Source of the DNA: Pseudarthrobacter sp. NS4
Lineage (GTDB): Bacteria > Actinomycetota > Actinomycetes > Actinomycetales > Micrococcaceae
Assembly (NCBI RefSeq): GCF_024758005.1
Contig: NZ_CP103288.1
Location: forward strand, 186,001-250,000
Direction: 5' to 3'
DNA: 64,000 nucleotides
The notes under the pieces are model-generated. The model did not search any database, was not told the origin of the DNA, and saw only the letters and a list, made by a program, of their open reading frames with translations. A program made the translations under genes and the position numbers. Positions within the stretch are counted from its first letter, which is position 1, and every line of letters begins with the position of its first letter. Shown here piece by piece: positions 54,831 through 63,732 of this stretch.

Positions 54831-55676
54831 ATGGATAAAGCAGGGAAAGGGCGTCAGGGGCGCGCGACCGCCACGCTCGTAGCAAGTGCCCTTTCAAACC
54901 AATTGGGTGCGGCCAGTGGCTCGATGGCCTTTCCGGCAGTGGGCCCCGTCGGTGTTGTCGCAGTCCGTCAGCTTGTCGCTGCCGCGGTGCTCCTGCCACT
55001 GGTCCGGCCACGAATCCGGGACTTCACACTTTCCCAATGGTGGCCGATACTTCTGCTCGCCTTCGTCTTCGGAACCATGAACCTTTCGCTCTACGCGGCC
55101 ATCGAGCGGATCGGCTTGGGACTGGCCGTGACGCTGGAATTCCTTGGGCCTCTGGCAGTTGCCTTAGCCACAACCAGAAATAAAGGCAGCATGTTCTGTG
55201 CTGCCATTGCTGGTGCGGGCGTTGTTGCCATCACCCAACCCGAGGCTTCCACGGACTATGCCGGAATCGGTCTTGCTCTGATCGCGGCATCGAGCTGGGC
55301 TGCGTACATCCTGCTGAACAGAACGGTAGGTAACCGGATACCCGGTGTCCAGGGAACCGCCACCGCAACGGGAGTGTCAGCCGCACTGTTCCTCCCCATC
55401 GGGCTCACCGTATTCATCACCCAAAGGCCCGACGCCGCAACGGTCCTTTGCGCCATCGTCGCCGGACTCCTGGCATCCGTCGTGCCCTACATTGCTGACC
55501 TGGTAGCGCTGCGCAGCGTCCCCGCTCACCTCTTTGGCGTCCTGATGAGCATCAATCCCGTGTTCGCTGCGGCCATCGGGGCCATCGCCCTCAATGAGGA
55601 ACTGGGCGCAGTGGAATGGGCCGGGATAGTCCTCATTGTCGGGGCTAACGCCTTCGCTCTGCGCCTTCGGCGATGA
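54831..55676 (+). CDS. EamA/DMT-family exporter
   Basis: The 281-residue protein has ten predicted transmembrane helices in two EamA repeats (NLSLYAAIERIGLGLAVTLE, FLGPLAVALATTR; then DLVALRSVPAHLFGVLMSIN, PVFAAAIGAIALNEELG). This is the RhtA-like type that exports amino acids or related metabolites. Convergent AzlD is only 30 bases away. Confidence 0.9.
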   Translation: MDKAGKGRQGRATATLVASALSNQLGAASGSMAFPAVGPVGVVAVRQLVAAAVLLPLVRPRIRDFTLSQWWPILLLAFVFGTMNLSLYAAIERIGLGLAVTLEFLGPLAVALATTRNKGSMFCAAIAGAGVVAITQPEASTDYAGIGLALIAASSWAAYILLNRTVGNRIPGVQGTATATGVSAALFLPIGLTVFITQRPDAATVLCAIVAGLLASVVPYIADLVALRSVPAHLFGVLMSINPVFAAAIGAIALNEELGAVEWAGIVLIVGANAFALRLRR

Positions 55677-55706
55677 AGGGGGAGCGGGCATCAGGCCGAT
55701 GGGCAG

Positions 55707-56042
55707 TTATCCCAGCGTGGGCAAAGCCGAGGCAAGTGTGACGTGGAAAGCTGTTCCGCCAAGGACACTCAGAATGGCGTTCCGGCGCCACAGGTGAAGG
55801 GCAGCTGTCACTGCAAGTCCTCCGGCTGCAGCGAGGGTGAGGTGGGTGAGTGAGGGCGGGACGTGACGGACGGTGTAGACAACGAGGATGGTCATGATCC
55901 CGACGGGCATGTTCTCGTTGAGGTAGGGCAGTAGCTTACTGTGCCGGATGGGCACCAGCACGGCGAAGGGTGCTGCCCGCAGCGCCCACGTAATGGCTGA
56001 TGAGACCAGGACAGCGGCAAGAATATAGGTTGGCTCAGGCAC
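55707..56042 (-). CDS. azlD: Branched-chain amino acid exporter subunit AzlD
   Basis: The 111-residue protein has four hydrophobic helices and the AzlD pattern SSAITWALRAAPFAVLVPIR, LPYLNENMPVGIMTILVVYT and VLGGTAFHV. The GTG at 56042 is chosen because GGAAGGAA lies eight bases upstream; it overlaps the end of azlC. It pairs with AzlC to export branched-chain amino acids. Confidence 0.9.
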   Translation of the reverse strand: MPEPTYILAAVLVSSAITWALRAAPFAVLVPIRHSKLLPYLNENMPVGIMTILVVYTVRHVPPSLTHLTLAAAGGLAVTAALHLWRRNAILSVLGGTAFHVTLASALPTLG

Positions 56043-56043
56043 G

Positions 56044-56778
56044 TCAGCGTTTCCTTCCACGGAACGGGTAGCGAAGGATGAGGAAGACGACGAACATCGT
56101 CATCGCCGCGACGAGCATGCCTTCACCGAAGACCAGGTTCCCCGCCACCGCGCATACGAGGGCGACCAGAGGGACCGGGACGCTCTTGCGGATGCGGTAG
56201 GCGTCCATGCCCAGTACGAGAAAAAACGCCGTGAGTGCGAAATCCAGACCAACCACAGTCCCCGGGATCAACGCACCGCCCAGCGAACCGGCGGTTACAC
56301 CCCCTACCCATGCCACCTGGAAGCAGGCCTGGGTTGCCAGAATTCGGCGCCGGCTCAAGGTATTCGCCTCGGGGCTCGAGGTGAGGGCCCAGGCCTCATC
56401 GGTCAAGGTGAAGGTGCTGTAGACCTTGGCGGCGCGGCCATGAACGCGGTGCAGCGGAAAGGACAGTGCGTAGAAAACATGCCGGAAGTTCACCAGGAAC
56501 GCTGTCGCTGCTATCGAGGCCAGCGGAGCCATCGCCACGACCATCCCCAGAATCAGAAACTCCAGCGAACCTGCGAAAATCACGGTCGCGAAGACGGGAC
56601 CCCACCACCAATCCAAAGGCGACTGTGCCACCACGACACCAAAGGCCAGACCCATGGGCAGCGCCCCCAGCACTGCGGGAAGGGAAGCCCGGATTGCCAG
56701 ACGGACGTCCCCAACGGCGGCAGGGCCACGGTCAATGCCGGCCCCGGGCAGTGCTGTCTGCGCCTGATTTTCGCTCAT
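56044..56778 (-). CDS. azlC: Branched-chain amino acid exporter subunit AzlC
   Basis: The 244-residue protein has VRLAIRASLPAVLGALPMGL, GVVVAQSPLDWWWGPVFATV, NFRHVFYALSFPLHR and LTDEAWAL, the AzlC signature set. A TACTAT box ends seven bases before the ATG at 56778 and no ribosome site is present, so the message may be leaderless. It is divergent from an Lrp/AsnC regulator with only 62 bases between starts. Confidence 0.9.
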   Translation of the reverse strand: MSENQAQTALPGAGIDRGPAAVGDVRLAIRASLPAVLGALPMGLAFGVVVAQSPLDWWWGPVFATVIFAGSLEFLILGMVVAMAPLASIAATAFLVNFRHVFYALSFPLHRVHGRAAKVYSTFTLTDEAWALTSSPEANTLSRRRILATQACFQVAWVGGVTAGSLGGALIPGTVVGLDFALTAFFLVLGMDAYRIRKSVPVPLVALVCAVAGNLVFGEGMLVAAMTMFVVFLILRYPFRGRKR

Positions 56779-56840
56779 GGAGCAATAGTAGAAAAATCGG
56801 TGCAGCATATGGTTGCTAAATAGTGCCCTAAAATGGGTAT

Positions 56841-57320
56841 ATGAGCAATCAACGCGCACTGGATGGTATAGACCGGGAAATAATCGCGCAGTTGTCCAAG
56901 GATGGGCGTTTGACGAACCTCGAGTTGGCGCGCCGGGTTGGCCTTACGCCTGCTCCCTGTTTGCGCCGGGTTCAGCGGCTTGAGGAAGACGGGGCCATTG
57001 CCGGATATAAGGCTGTGATCGACCCGGTCGCGGCCGGCAGGGGATTCTGTGTGATCATGTCGGTGGAAATCACGATGACGAACCGGCAGACGGTCGAGGA
57101 ATTCGAAACGGCAGTCGCAGCGTTGGATGAAGTGACCGAGGTTCGGCGCGTGTACGGAGTGCCTGACTACATCGTCCGGGTTGATGTGGCGGACGGCAAT
57201 GAGTACGAACGGTTCCAAACCCAGAAGATGACGAAGTTGCCCGGTGTCCACCGCATCATCTCGCATCCCATGATGAAACTCATCAAAAGTATGGACCCAG
57301 CACCAGGCGGAAACCTCTAA
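56841..57320 (+). CDS. Lrp/AsnC-family regulator of azlCD
   Basis: The 159-residue protein has the Lrp helix-turn-helix (LDGIDREIIAQLSKDGRLTN, LELARRVGLTPAPCLRRVQR) and the RAM ligand domain (VRRVYGVPDYIVRVDVADG). TAAAAT lies six bases before the ATG, again suggesting a leaderless message. Its position beside azlCD makes leucine-type control of export likely. Confidence 0.92.
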   Translation: MSNQRALDGIDREIIAQLSKDGRLTNLELARRVGLTPAPCLRRVQRLEEDGAIAGYKAVIDPVAAGRGFCVIMSVEITMTNRQTVEEFETAVAALDEVTEVRRVYGVPDYIVRVDVADGNEYERFQTQKMTKLPGVHRIISHPMMKLIKSMDPAPGGNL

Positions 57321-57417
57321 TAGCGGGCTGGTTCAATGAGTGTTTAGGTCCGGCGAAGCGTTCACTACCCGCTGGGCTTCAACGGAGACGCTCCCTTCTG
57401 CCGAAAGACGTCGATCC

Positions 57418-58332
57418 TCAGTTTTGAACGCGTTGGCGGTAACGCCGTGGGGTTTCTCCCATGTCGTTTAAAAAGTGCCGGTTGAAGTTGGACAGGTTGG
57501 TGAACCCGACTTCGTAGCAGATGTCGGAGATGGGCTTGTCACTGGTCTCCAGCAGGCGCCGGGCGTGGGCCAGGCGCAGCTTGCGCACCAGGTCACTGAA
57601 GTTCTGGCCGGTAGCGCGTCTGAAGTATTTTGAGAAGCTGGCTTCTTGCATTCCGACCATTTCCGCGGCCTCAGACAGTTTGACACTGCCGGCGTGGTTG
57701 CTGAAAACGTACTCTAAAACGAGGTCCACCACTGCGGCAGCCCGTGCATCGAGCTGTGGTCGGAACCATTCCTCCGCCAGGTAGCGGCGGTCTTCCTCGG
57801 GTGCGCGGGTAAGGACCCGGAACAGGGCGAAGAGGTGCTGCAGCCGTTCCAGTCCGGTGGAGGTGCCCATAGCCTCGATGGCGGTTGCCGCTTCCCGGGC
57901 CGAACGCCCTATAAATTCGATGCCTCGCGCGGACTGTTCCAACAGCGGTTTTACCTCCGCCATTTCAGGGACCAGCGAGGCGGCCTGGTCCACCCAATTT
58001 CCCTCGAACTGGATGACGGCGTCGCGGTTCTCCAACACTTCTCCGGGTTCGAGGTCGCTGACCCAGTCATGCGGCAGCCCGGACCCGACCAGGGAGACAT
58101 GGCCCGCCTCGAAGGTGCCGATGAAGTCGCCGACGATGAACTTTCCCGTGCCCTTGCGGATCAGGTGAATCTCGTACTCGGGGTGGTAGTTCCATCGCGC
58201 CACAGGGCTGGGATAGCTGTGCTGGTGCCACCGCACCGAGTGGTTGGGATCGGGCGGGATGACCTCCCTGTTGGCCCGGAGGCCCAACAGCCTCTCAGCC
58301 AGGCGGGCCGTAGCTCCATCGGTGGCAGCCAT
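57418..58332 (-). CDS. AraC-family regulator of the polyol cluster
   Basis: The 304-residue protein has an N-terminal cupin sensor (HSYPSPVARWNYHPEYEIHL, GTFEAGHVSLVGSGLPHDWV) and a C-terminal double helix-turn-helix (LSEAAEMVGMQEASFSKYFR, ISDICYEVGFTNLSNFNRHF). It is divergent from the ABC-type sugar operon and presumably activates it on sensing a sugar or polyol. The 270-base gap between them must hold the operator; I see no clear repeat. Confidence 0.9.
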   Translation of the reverse strand: MAATDGATARLAERLLGLRANREVIPPDPNHSVRWHQHSYPSPVARWNYHPEYEIHLIRKGTGKFIVGDFIGTFEAGHVSLVGSGLPHDWVSDLEPGEVLENRDAVIQFEGNWVDQAASLVPEMAEVKPLLEQSARGIEFIGRSAREAATAIEAMGTSTGLERLQHLFALFRVLTRAPEEDRRYLAEEWFRPQLDARAAAVVDLVLEYVFSNHAGSVKLSEAAEMVGMQEASFSKYFRRATGQNFSDLVRKLRLAHARRLLETSDKPISDICYEVGFTNLSNFNRHFLNDMGETPRRYRQRVQN

Positions 58333-58602
58333 CGTCGTCTCCGTCAGTCAAGTTGTAAGAATATGGGCATTTTTCACGCCCTGTCTCTCAGACTAGCCCC
58401 TGTCACGGATCAGGGGAGTGTCAGATTTGTATCAGAAGTTGGCAACTACGGCGCTAGTTGTGCCCTATGCCACACGCTTACTCTTGAGGAACATCAGCGG
58501 ACACTAACTCTCTCGGAGCCTGTGCCCGCTTCAGTTTCCCTTCACCGGCAAAGCAGCCGGCAGGGGCAACTGTGCACCCCATGAAGAACAAAGGAGTCCT
58601 TA

Positions 58603-59952
58603 ATGCGCTCAAAAATGCGCGCCGCCTCGCTGGCCGCCGGTGCCCTGTGCATCGCCCTGTCCGCGTCGGCCTGCTCCGGCGCCGGCGGCGGCACCACTGC
58701 CGGTGACCAGAACAGCCTCAACGTCCTGATGGTGAACAACCCCCAGATGGAGGACCTGCAGCGCCTGACTGCGGACAACTTCACAAAGGAATCCGGCATC
58801 ACGGTCAATTACACGATCCTGCCGGAGAACGACGTCCGCGCGAAGATCAGCCAGGAGTTCTCGAGCCAGGCGGGCCAGTACGACGTAGCCTCCCTGTCCA
58901 ACTACGAAATTCCGTTCTACTCCGCCAACGGCTGGCTGGCGCCGCTGGACAACGTGGCCAGTGACCCCGAGTTCGACCAGGACGACATCCTTCCCGCCTA
59001 CACCGCTTCCCTGACCGGCGAAGATGGCAAGCTTTACGGCGAACCGTTCTACGGCGAGTCCTCCTTCATGATGTACCGCAAGGACATCCTGGAGGCAAAG
59101 GGCGTGACCATGCCGGAGAAGCCGACCTGGGACCAGGTAGCTCAAATTGCAGCCCAGGTTGATGGCGCTGAGCCGGGAATGAAGGGCATCTGCCTTCGCG
59201 GCCAGCCGGGCTGGGGACAGGTCTTCGCGCCGCTGACTACCGTGGTGAACACCTTCGGTGGCACCTGGTTCGACAAGGACTGGAACGCGAAGGTCAACGC
59301 CCCGGAATTCGTCGAAGCCACCAAGTTCTATGTGGACCTGGTCCGCAAGCACGGTGAAGCCGGCGCGGCGCAGGCCGGGTTCACCGAATGCCTGAACAAC
59401 ATGAGTCAGAGCAAGGTGGCCATGTGGTACGACGCTACTTCCGCAGCCGGCGCGCTGGAGGCCGAAGGATCGCCCGTGAAGGGCAAGATCGGCTATGCCC
59501 AGGCTCCGGTCAAGGTAACGGATTCCTCCGGTTGGCTCTGGACCTGGTCCTGGGGCGTGCAGGCAGCGTCGAAGAAGCAGGATGCAGCCGCCAAGTTCAT
59601 CACCTGGGCCAGCTCGAAGGAATACGAAGAACTGGTTGCGTCGGAGCTGGGGTGGGCGAAAGTTCCGTCCGGCAAGCGCATCTCCACCTACGAGAACCCC
59701 GAGTTCCAGAAGGCCGCGCCGTTCTTCGAAGCTGAACGCACCGCCATCGAAAACGCGGACCCGAAGGACCCGGGCGTTCAGGAACGGCCTGTCGTGGGCA
59801 TCCAGTTCGTCGGCATTCCCGAGTTCGCCGACCTCGGCACCACTGTCTCCCAGGGCATCAGCTCGGCCATAGCCGGACAGGGCACCGTGGAGGACGCACT
59901 GGCCAAGGGCCAGGAAGCCGCTCAGAAAATCGGCGACAAGTACAAGAAGTAA
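58603..59952 (+). CDS. Sugar/polyol ABC transporter, substrate-binding lipoprotein
   Basis: The 449-residue precursor has a lipobox SASAC (Cys near residue 24) and an SBP-bac-1 domain (VASLSNYEIPFYSANGWLAP, GEPFYGESSFMMYRKDILEA, LWTWSWGVQAASKKQDAAAK). It resembles mannitol/sorbitol-type binding proteins. The permease genes and a polyol dehydrogenase follow in the same operon. No ATP-binding gene is present, so a shared MsiK-like ATPase elsewhere is likely, as is usual in actinobacteria. Confidence 0.92.
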   Translation: MRSKMRAASLAAGALCIALSASACSGAGGGTTAGDQNSLNVLMVNNPQMEDLQRLTADNFTKESGITVNYTILPENDVRAKISQEFSSQAGQYDVASLSNYEIPFYSANGWLAPLDNVASDPEFDQDDILPAYTASLTGEDGKLYGEPFYGESSFMMYRKDILEAKGVTMPEKPTWDQVAQIAAQVDGAEPGMKGICLRGQPGWGQVFAPLTTVVNTFGGTWFDKDWNAKVNAPEFVEATKFYVDLVRKHGEAGAAQAGFTECLNNMSQSKVAMWYDATSAAGALEAEGSPVKGKIGYAQAPVKVTDSSGWLWTWSWGVQAASKKQDAAAKFITWASSKEYEELVASELGWAKVPSGKRISTYENPEFQKAAPFFEAERTAIENADPKDPGVQERPVVGIQFVGIPEFADLGTTVSQGISSAIAGQGTVEDALAKGQEAAQKIGDKYKK

Positions 59953-59970
59953 CCACCCATCAATCGGATC

Positions 59971-59997
59971 TGTGGCCCGCCGTAAGGGCGGGCCACA
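59971..59997 (+). other. Intercistronic hairpin between binding protein and permease
   Basis: TGTGGCCCGCC pairs perfectly with GGCGGGCCACA (59987-59997) around GTAAG. There is no following T run, so it may be an attenuator or a 3' stabiliser that gives more binding protein than permease. Confidence 0.6.
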
Positions 59998-60012
59998 GGA
60001 CCGCAGGAGAAC

Positions 60013-60984
60013 ATGATGACTTCCGCAACAGCGCGCGTCGTCCGCAAAGGACATAGCGCCCCGAAACCTTCCAAAGACGCCAGGGCCCGTGAACGCGCCA
60101 CGGCGTGGGCACGGCGCGCGCCGCTGCTGCCGGCCCTGATCTTCCTCATCATCGTCACGCAGCTTCCCTTTGCTGCCACCCTGATCATCTCCTTCATGAA
60201 CTGGAACAGCCTGCGCCCGGACCAAACGGGATTCGCCGGTTTCAGCAATTACGTGGAGGTCCTCACCAACGCGGACCTGCGCCAGGCCATCTTCACCACC
60301 ATCATCCTTACCGTCTCCGTGGTCCTGGCCAGCCTGCTCATCGGCCTGGTCCTGGCACTGCTGCTGGATAAGAAGTTCATCGGCCGCGGCCTGGCCCGCA
60401 CCCTGCTGATCGCACCGTTCCTGGTGGTCCCGGTAGCCGCAGCACTGGTGTGGAAGCACGCCCTGCTGAACCCCACATACGGTCTGTTCAACGGAACCCT
60501 GACCTGGATCTGGTCGCTTTTCGGCAGTAACACTCCGCCGCAGCCGGACCTGCTGTCCCAAGCGCCCCTGATGGCCGTCATCCTCTCCCTGGTCTGGCAG
60601 TGGACACCGTTCATGATGCTCATCCTGCTGGCCGGCCTGCAGTCCCGTCCCATGGACACGGTGGAAGCTGCCCAGATGGACGGCGCCAGCCCCTGGGAAA
60701 TCTTCCGCCACCTGACGCTGCCGCACCTGCGCCAGTACCTGGAACTGGGCGGCCTGCTCGGAGCCATCTACATCGTGCAGAACTTCGACGCCGTCTTCAC
60801 CCTCACCTCCGGCGGCCTGGGCACAGCCAACCTGCCCTACTCCATCTACCAGACCTTCTACTTCGCCAACGAATACGGCCTGGCCTCAGCCACCGGCGTC
60901 GTCGTGGTCATCGGCACCATCATCGTGGCCACCTTCGCGCTCCGCACCGTTTTCTCGCTCTTCAAGAAGGAGGCAGCACGATGA
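60013..60984 (+). CDS. Sugar ABC transporter permease (MalF type)
   Basis: The 323-residue protein has six transmembrane helices and the EAA loop VEAAQMDGASPWEIFRHLTL. Motifs such as TLIISFMNWNSLRPDQTGFA and NFDAVFTLTSGGLGTANLPY are typical of polyol-type MalF homologues. ATG codons at 60013 and 60016 are both possible; AGGAG spacing favours the second. It overlaps the next permease gene by four bases. Confidence 0.92.
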   Translation: MMTSATARVVRKGHSAPKPSKDARARERATAWARRAPLLPALIFLIIVTQLPFAATLIISFMNWNSLRPDQTGFAGFSNYVEVLTNADLRQAIFTTIILTVSVVLASLLIGLVLALLLDKKFIGRGLARTLLIAPFLVVPVAAALVWKHALLNPTYGLFNGTLTWIWSLFGSNTPPQPDLLSQAPLMAVILSLVWQWTPFMMLILLAGLQSRPMDTVEAAQMDGASPWEIFRHLTLPHLRQYLELGGLLGAIYIVQNFDAVFTLTSGGLGTANLPYSIYQTFYFANEYGLASATGVVVVIGTIIVATFALRTVFSLFKKEAAR

Positions 60985-61934
60985 GCACCCACACTCCTGC
61001 CGCACCCGCCAACACACCCCCCGGCCCCACCGCCCTGAACACCGGATCCCGACGTCGCGGCTTCGCCTGGTTCGGCTTCAAGATGTCCGGCCGGGGCAAG
61101 TCCCGGATGGACCCCACCCGGAACAACACCGCCGCCGGCATCGCCGCTTGGCTGCTGGCCCTGCTCTTCGTTGCCCCGGTCCTCTGGATGATCCTGACCT
61201 CCTTCCACGCCGAAACCGACGCCGCCACCAACCCGCCCTCCCTCTTCGCGCCGCTGACCCTTGACGCCTACCAGGAATTCTTCGGCGCCAGCTCCGGTGT
61301 CAGCCCCTGGCCGCCGCTGATCAACTCCGCCACCGCCTCCGTCCTCTCGACGGTCCTGGTGCTGGTCCTGGCCATCCCGGCCGCCTACGCGCTGTCCATC
61401 AGGCCGATCAAAAAGTGGACGGACGTCATGTTCTTCTTCCTCTCCACCAAGATGCTGCCCATCGTCGCGGCGGTCCTGCCGCTGTTCCTGTTCGCCAAAA
61501 CCATCGGCGGGCTGGACAACATCTGGTTCCTCATCCTGATGTACACCTCGATGAACCTGCCCATCGCCGTGTGGATGATGCGCTCCTTCCTCGCCGAAGT
61601 ACCCGTGGAAATGCTCGAAGCATCCCAAATCGACGGCGCCGGACTGCTCCTGACCCTCCGCGCCGTCGTCGCCCCCGTCGCGATGCCCGGCATCGCCGCG
61701 ACCGCCCTGATCTGCTTCATCTTCAGCTGGAACGAACTGCTCCTGGCCCGGGTCCTCACCGGCGTCATGGCCGGAACCGCCCCGGTCTTTTTGACCGGCT
61801 TCGTTTCCAGCCAGGGCCTCTTCCTCGCGAAGGTCTGCGCCGCTGCCGTCGTCATCTCCCTCCCGGTGCTGTTCGCCGGGTTCGCCGCCCAGGACAAACT
61901 CGTCCAGGGCCTCTCCCTCGGCGCGGTCAAGTAA
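60981..61934 (+). CDS. Sugar ABC transporter permease (MalG type)
   Basis: The 317-residue protein has a 45-residue cytoplasmic N-terminus, six helices and the EAA loop VEMLEASQIDGAGLLLTLRA, with IFSWNELLLARVLTGVMAGT near the end. It forms the membrane pore with the MalF-type subunit. Confidence 0.92.
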   Translation: MSTHTPAAPANTPPGPTALNTGSRRRGFAWFGFKMSGRGKSRMDPTRNNTAAGIAAWLLALLFVAPVLWMILTSFHAETDAATNPPSLFAPLTLDAYQEFFGASSGVSPWPPLINSATASVLSTVLVLVLAIPAAYALSIRPIKKWTDVMFFFLSTKMLPIVAAVLPLFLFAKTIGGLDNIWFLILMYTSMNLPIAVWMMRSFLAEVPVEMLEASQIDGAGLLLTLRAVVAPVAMPGIAATALICFIFSWNELLLARVLTGVMAGTAPVFLTGFVSSQGLFLAKVCAAAVVISLPVLFAGFAAQDKLVQGLSLGAVK

Positions 61935-61973
61935 CCGCGCACCACCGCTTCAATCCATAGAGGAATGCTCTCA

Positions 61974-63035
61974 ATGACAACACCATCAACCCAGACTCTG
62001 TCCGCTGAAGGGCCAGTGCTTCCGCAGACGATGCGGGCCAACATCCTCAAGAGCCAGGGCGACATGGCCATGGAAACCCTGCCCCTCCCACAGCTCGACG
62101 CCGACCAGGTCCTGGTGCAGGTCGCCGCGGTCGGCGTCTGCGGCAGCGACGTCCACTACTACGAGCACGGCCGGATCGGCCCCTACGTCGTGGACCACCC
62201 GCTGATCCTGGGCCACGAACTCTCCGGCCGGATCGCCGCCGTCGGAAGCGCCGTGGACCCGGCCCGAATCGGCCAGCGCGTCGCCGTCGAACCCCAGCGC
62301 CCCTGCCGCACCTGCAAGCAATGCAAAGCCGGACGCTACAACCTCTGCCCGGACATCGAGTTCTATGCCACCCCGCCCATCGACGGCGCCTTCGCCGAAT
62401 ACGTCACCATCCAAAGTGACTTCGCCTACGACATCCCGGACAGCGTCAGCGACGAGGCGGCCGCCCTCATCGAGCCGCTCTCGGTCGGGCTGTGGGCCTG
62501 CGAACGCGCGGAGATCAAGCCCGGCAGCCGGGTCCTGATCGCCGGCGCCGGCCCGATCGGCATCATCGCCGCCCAGGCAGCCCGCGCCTTCGGCGCCGCC
62601 GAAATCTACATCAGCGACATCGCAGAAGACCGGCTCGCGTTCGCCCTCGAACACGGCGCCACGCATGCGCTCAACGCCCGGACGGACACTGCGGAAGGGC
62701 TCGACGTCGACGCCTTCATCGACGCCTCCGGCGCACCGCAGGCCGTCCGCTCAGGCATCAAAGCCGTAGCACCCGCCGGCCGGGTCATCCTCGTCGGCCT
62801 GGGCGCGGACGACGTGGAACTCCCCGTCTCCTACATCCAGAACCGGGAGATCTGGCTCTCCGGCGTCTTCCGCTACACCAACACATGGCCACTCGCCATC
62901 CAACTCATCGCCGACGGCAAAGTGGACCTCGACATTCTGGTCACCGGCAAGTTCGCCCTCGCCGAATCCGAACAGGCGCTCAAGGCGGGCAAGCAGCCAG
63001 GCCAACTCAAAGCCGTCGTCTACCCCGGCCGCTGA
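61974..63035 (+). CDS. Zinc-dependent polyol dehydrogenase (sorbitol/xylitol type)
   Basis: The 353-residue MDR protein has the catalytic-zinc site VCGSDVHYYEHGRIGPYVVD, GHE, four structural-zinc Cys residues in CRTCKQCKAGRYNLC, and the NAD fingerprint GAGPIGIIAAQAARAFGAAE with an acidic residue after strand 2 (ISD). This is the NAD-linked sorbitol/xylitol dehydrogenase class, turning an imported polyol into a ketose. The ATG at 61974 follows GAGGAA; the codon three before it is also an ATG. Confidence 0.92.
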   Translation: MTTPSTQTLSAEGPVLPQTMRANILKSQGDMAMETLPLPQLDADQVLVQVAAVGVCGSDVHYYEHGRIGPYVVDHPLILGHELSGRIAAVGSAVDPARIGQRVAVEPQRPCRTCKQCKAGRYNLCPDIEFYATPPIDGAFAEYVTIQSDFAYDIPDSVSDEAAALIEPLSVGLWACERAEIKPGSRVLIAGAGPIGIIAAQAARAFGAAEIYISDIAEDRLAFALEHGATHALNARTDTAEGLDVDAFIDASGAPQAVRSGIKAVAPAGRVILVGLGADDVELPVSYIQNREIWLSGVFRYTNTWPLAIQLIADGKVDLDILVTGKFALAESEQALKAGKQPGQLKAVVYPGR

Positions 63036-63701
63036 TGGAAGCCCGCGCTGCTGCGGTGCCCGGGGGAAACGCCCTCCGGGCACCGCAAATACAGGCGGCA
63101 GTTACAGAACTTCGCAGCCGGATCTCGACCGGAGCCCGGACGGTGCTTGGGATCACTGGGGCACCCTGGCTCAGGAAAATCCACATTTGCTGCACTGTTG
63201 GGAGAGCTCCTTGGCGCAGACCTCGCTGTTGTAGTCCCGATGGACGGTTTCCACCTGAGCGACGCAGTCCTTGCCGGCGGGCCGTTCCGGGACCGTAAGG
63301 GTGCCATCGAGACCTTTGATGTGGGCGGTTACGCGTCCTTGCTTCAGCGCTTGGCGCGGCCGGTTGAGCCGGTGGTCTACGCTCCGGATTTCAACCGGTC
63401 CCTGGATGAACCAATTGCTGCCTCCATTGCGATTCCTGCGGACCTTCCTCTCGTCATCACTGAAGGAAACTACCTGCTGGCGGACGGTCAGGGATGGCAG
63501 GGGATCCGGGAGCATCTGGATGAAGTGTGGTACCTCGAAAGTCCGGAAACCCTTCGCCGTCAGCGCCTTACCGAACGGCACATGCTGTTTGGTAAGGACC
63601 TCGCGGACGCGGAAAAGTGGGCGCACGGAACTGACCAATCCAACGCCGAACTAGTACATGCCACCCGGCACAAAGCGAACAGAATCATTCCCTGGTCCTG
63701 A
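63035..63701 (+). pseudogene. P-loop nucleoside/sugar kinase with +1 frameshift in the Walker A motif
   Basis: From the ATG at 63035 the frame reads EARAAAVPGGNALRAPQ, RTVLGITGAP and then leaves family sequence. The other frame continues HPGSGKSTFAALLGELLG, VVPMDGFHLSDAVLAGGPFR and ERHMLFGKDLADAEKWAHGT to 63701. An extra C in CACCCTGG near 63165 is the simplest cause. The family is the uridine/pantothenate-kinase-like type often found beside fructose genes. A TTG at 63147 could restart translation just before the P-loop, so residual function is not excluded, nor is a sequence error. Confidence 0.75.
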
Positions 63702-63732
63702 ACAGGGTAAGAACACGGCAAGGAAGCTGTTA

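Noticed and set aside
58609..60726. 705-codon minus-strand frame
   Set aside because: It lies antisense to the binding-protein and permease genes, and its translation is His/Gly/Gln-rich without any domain.
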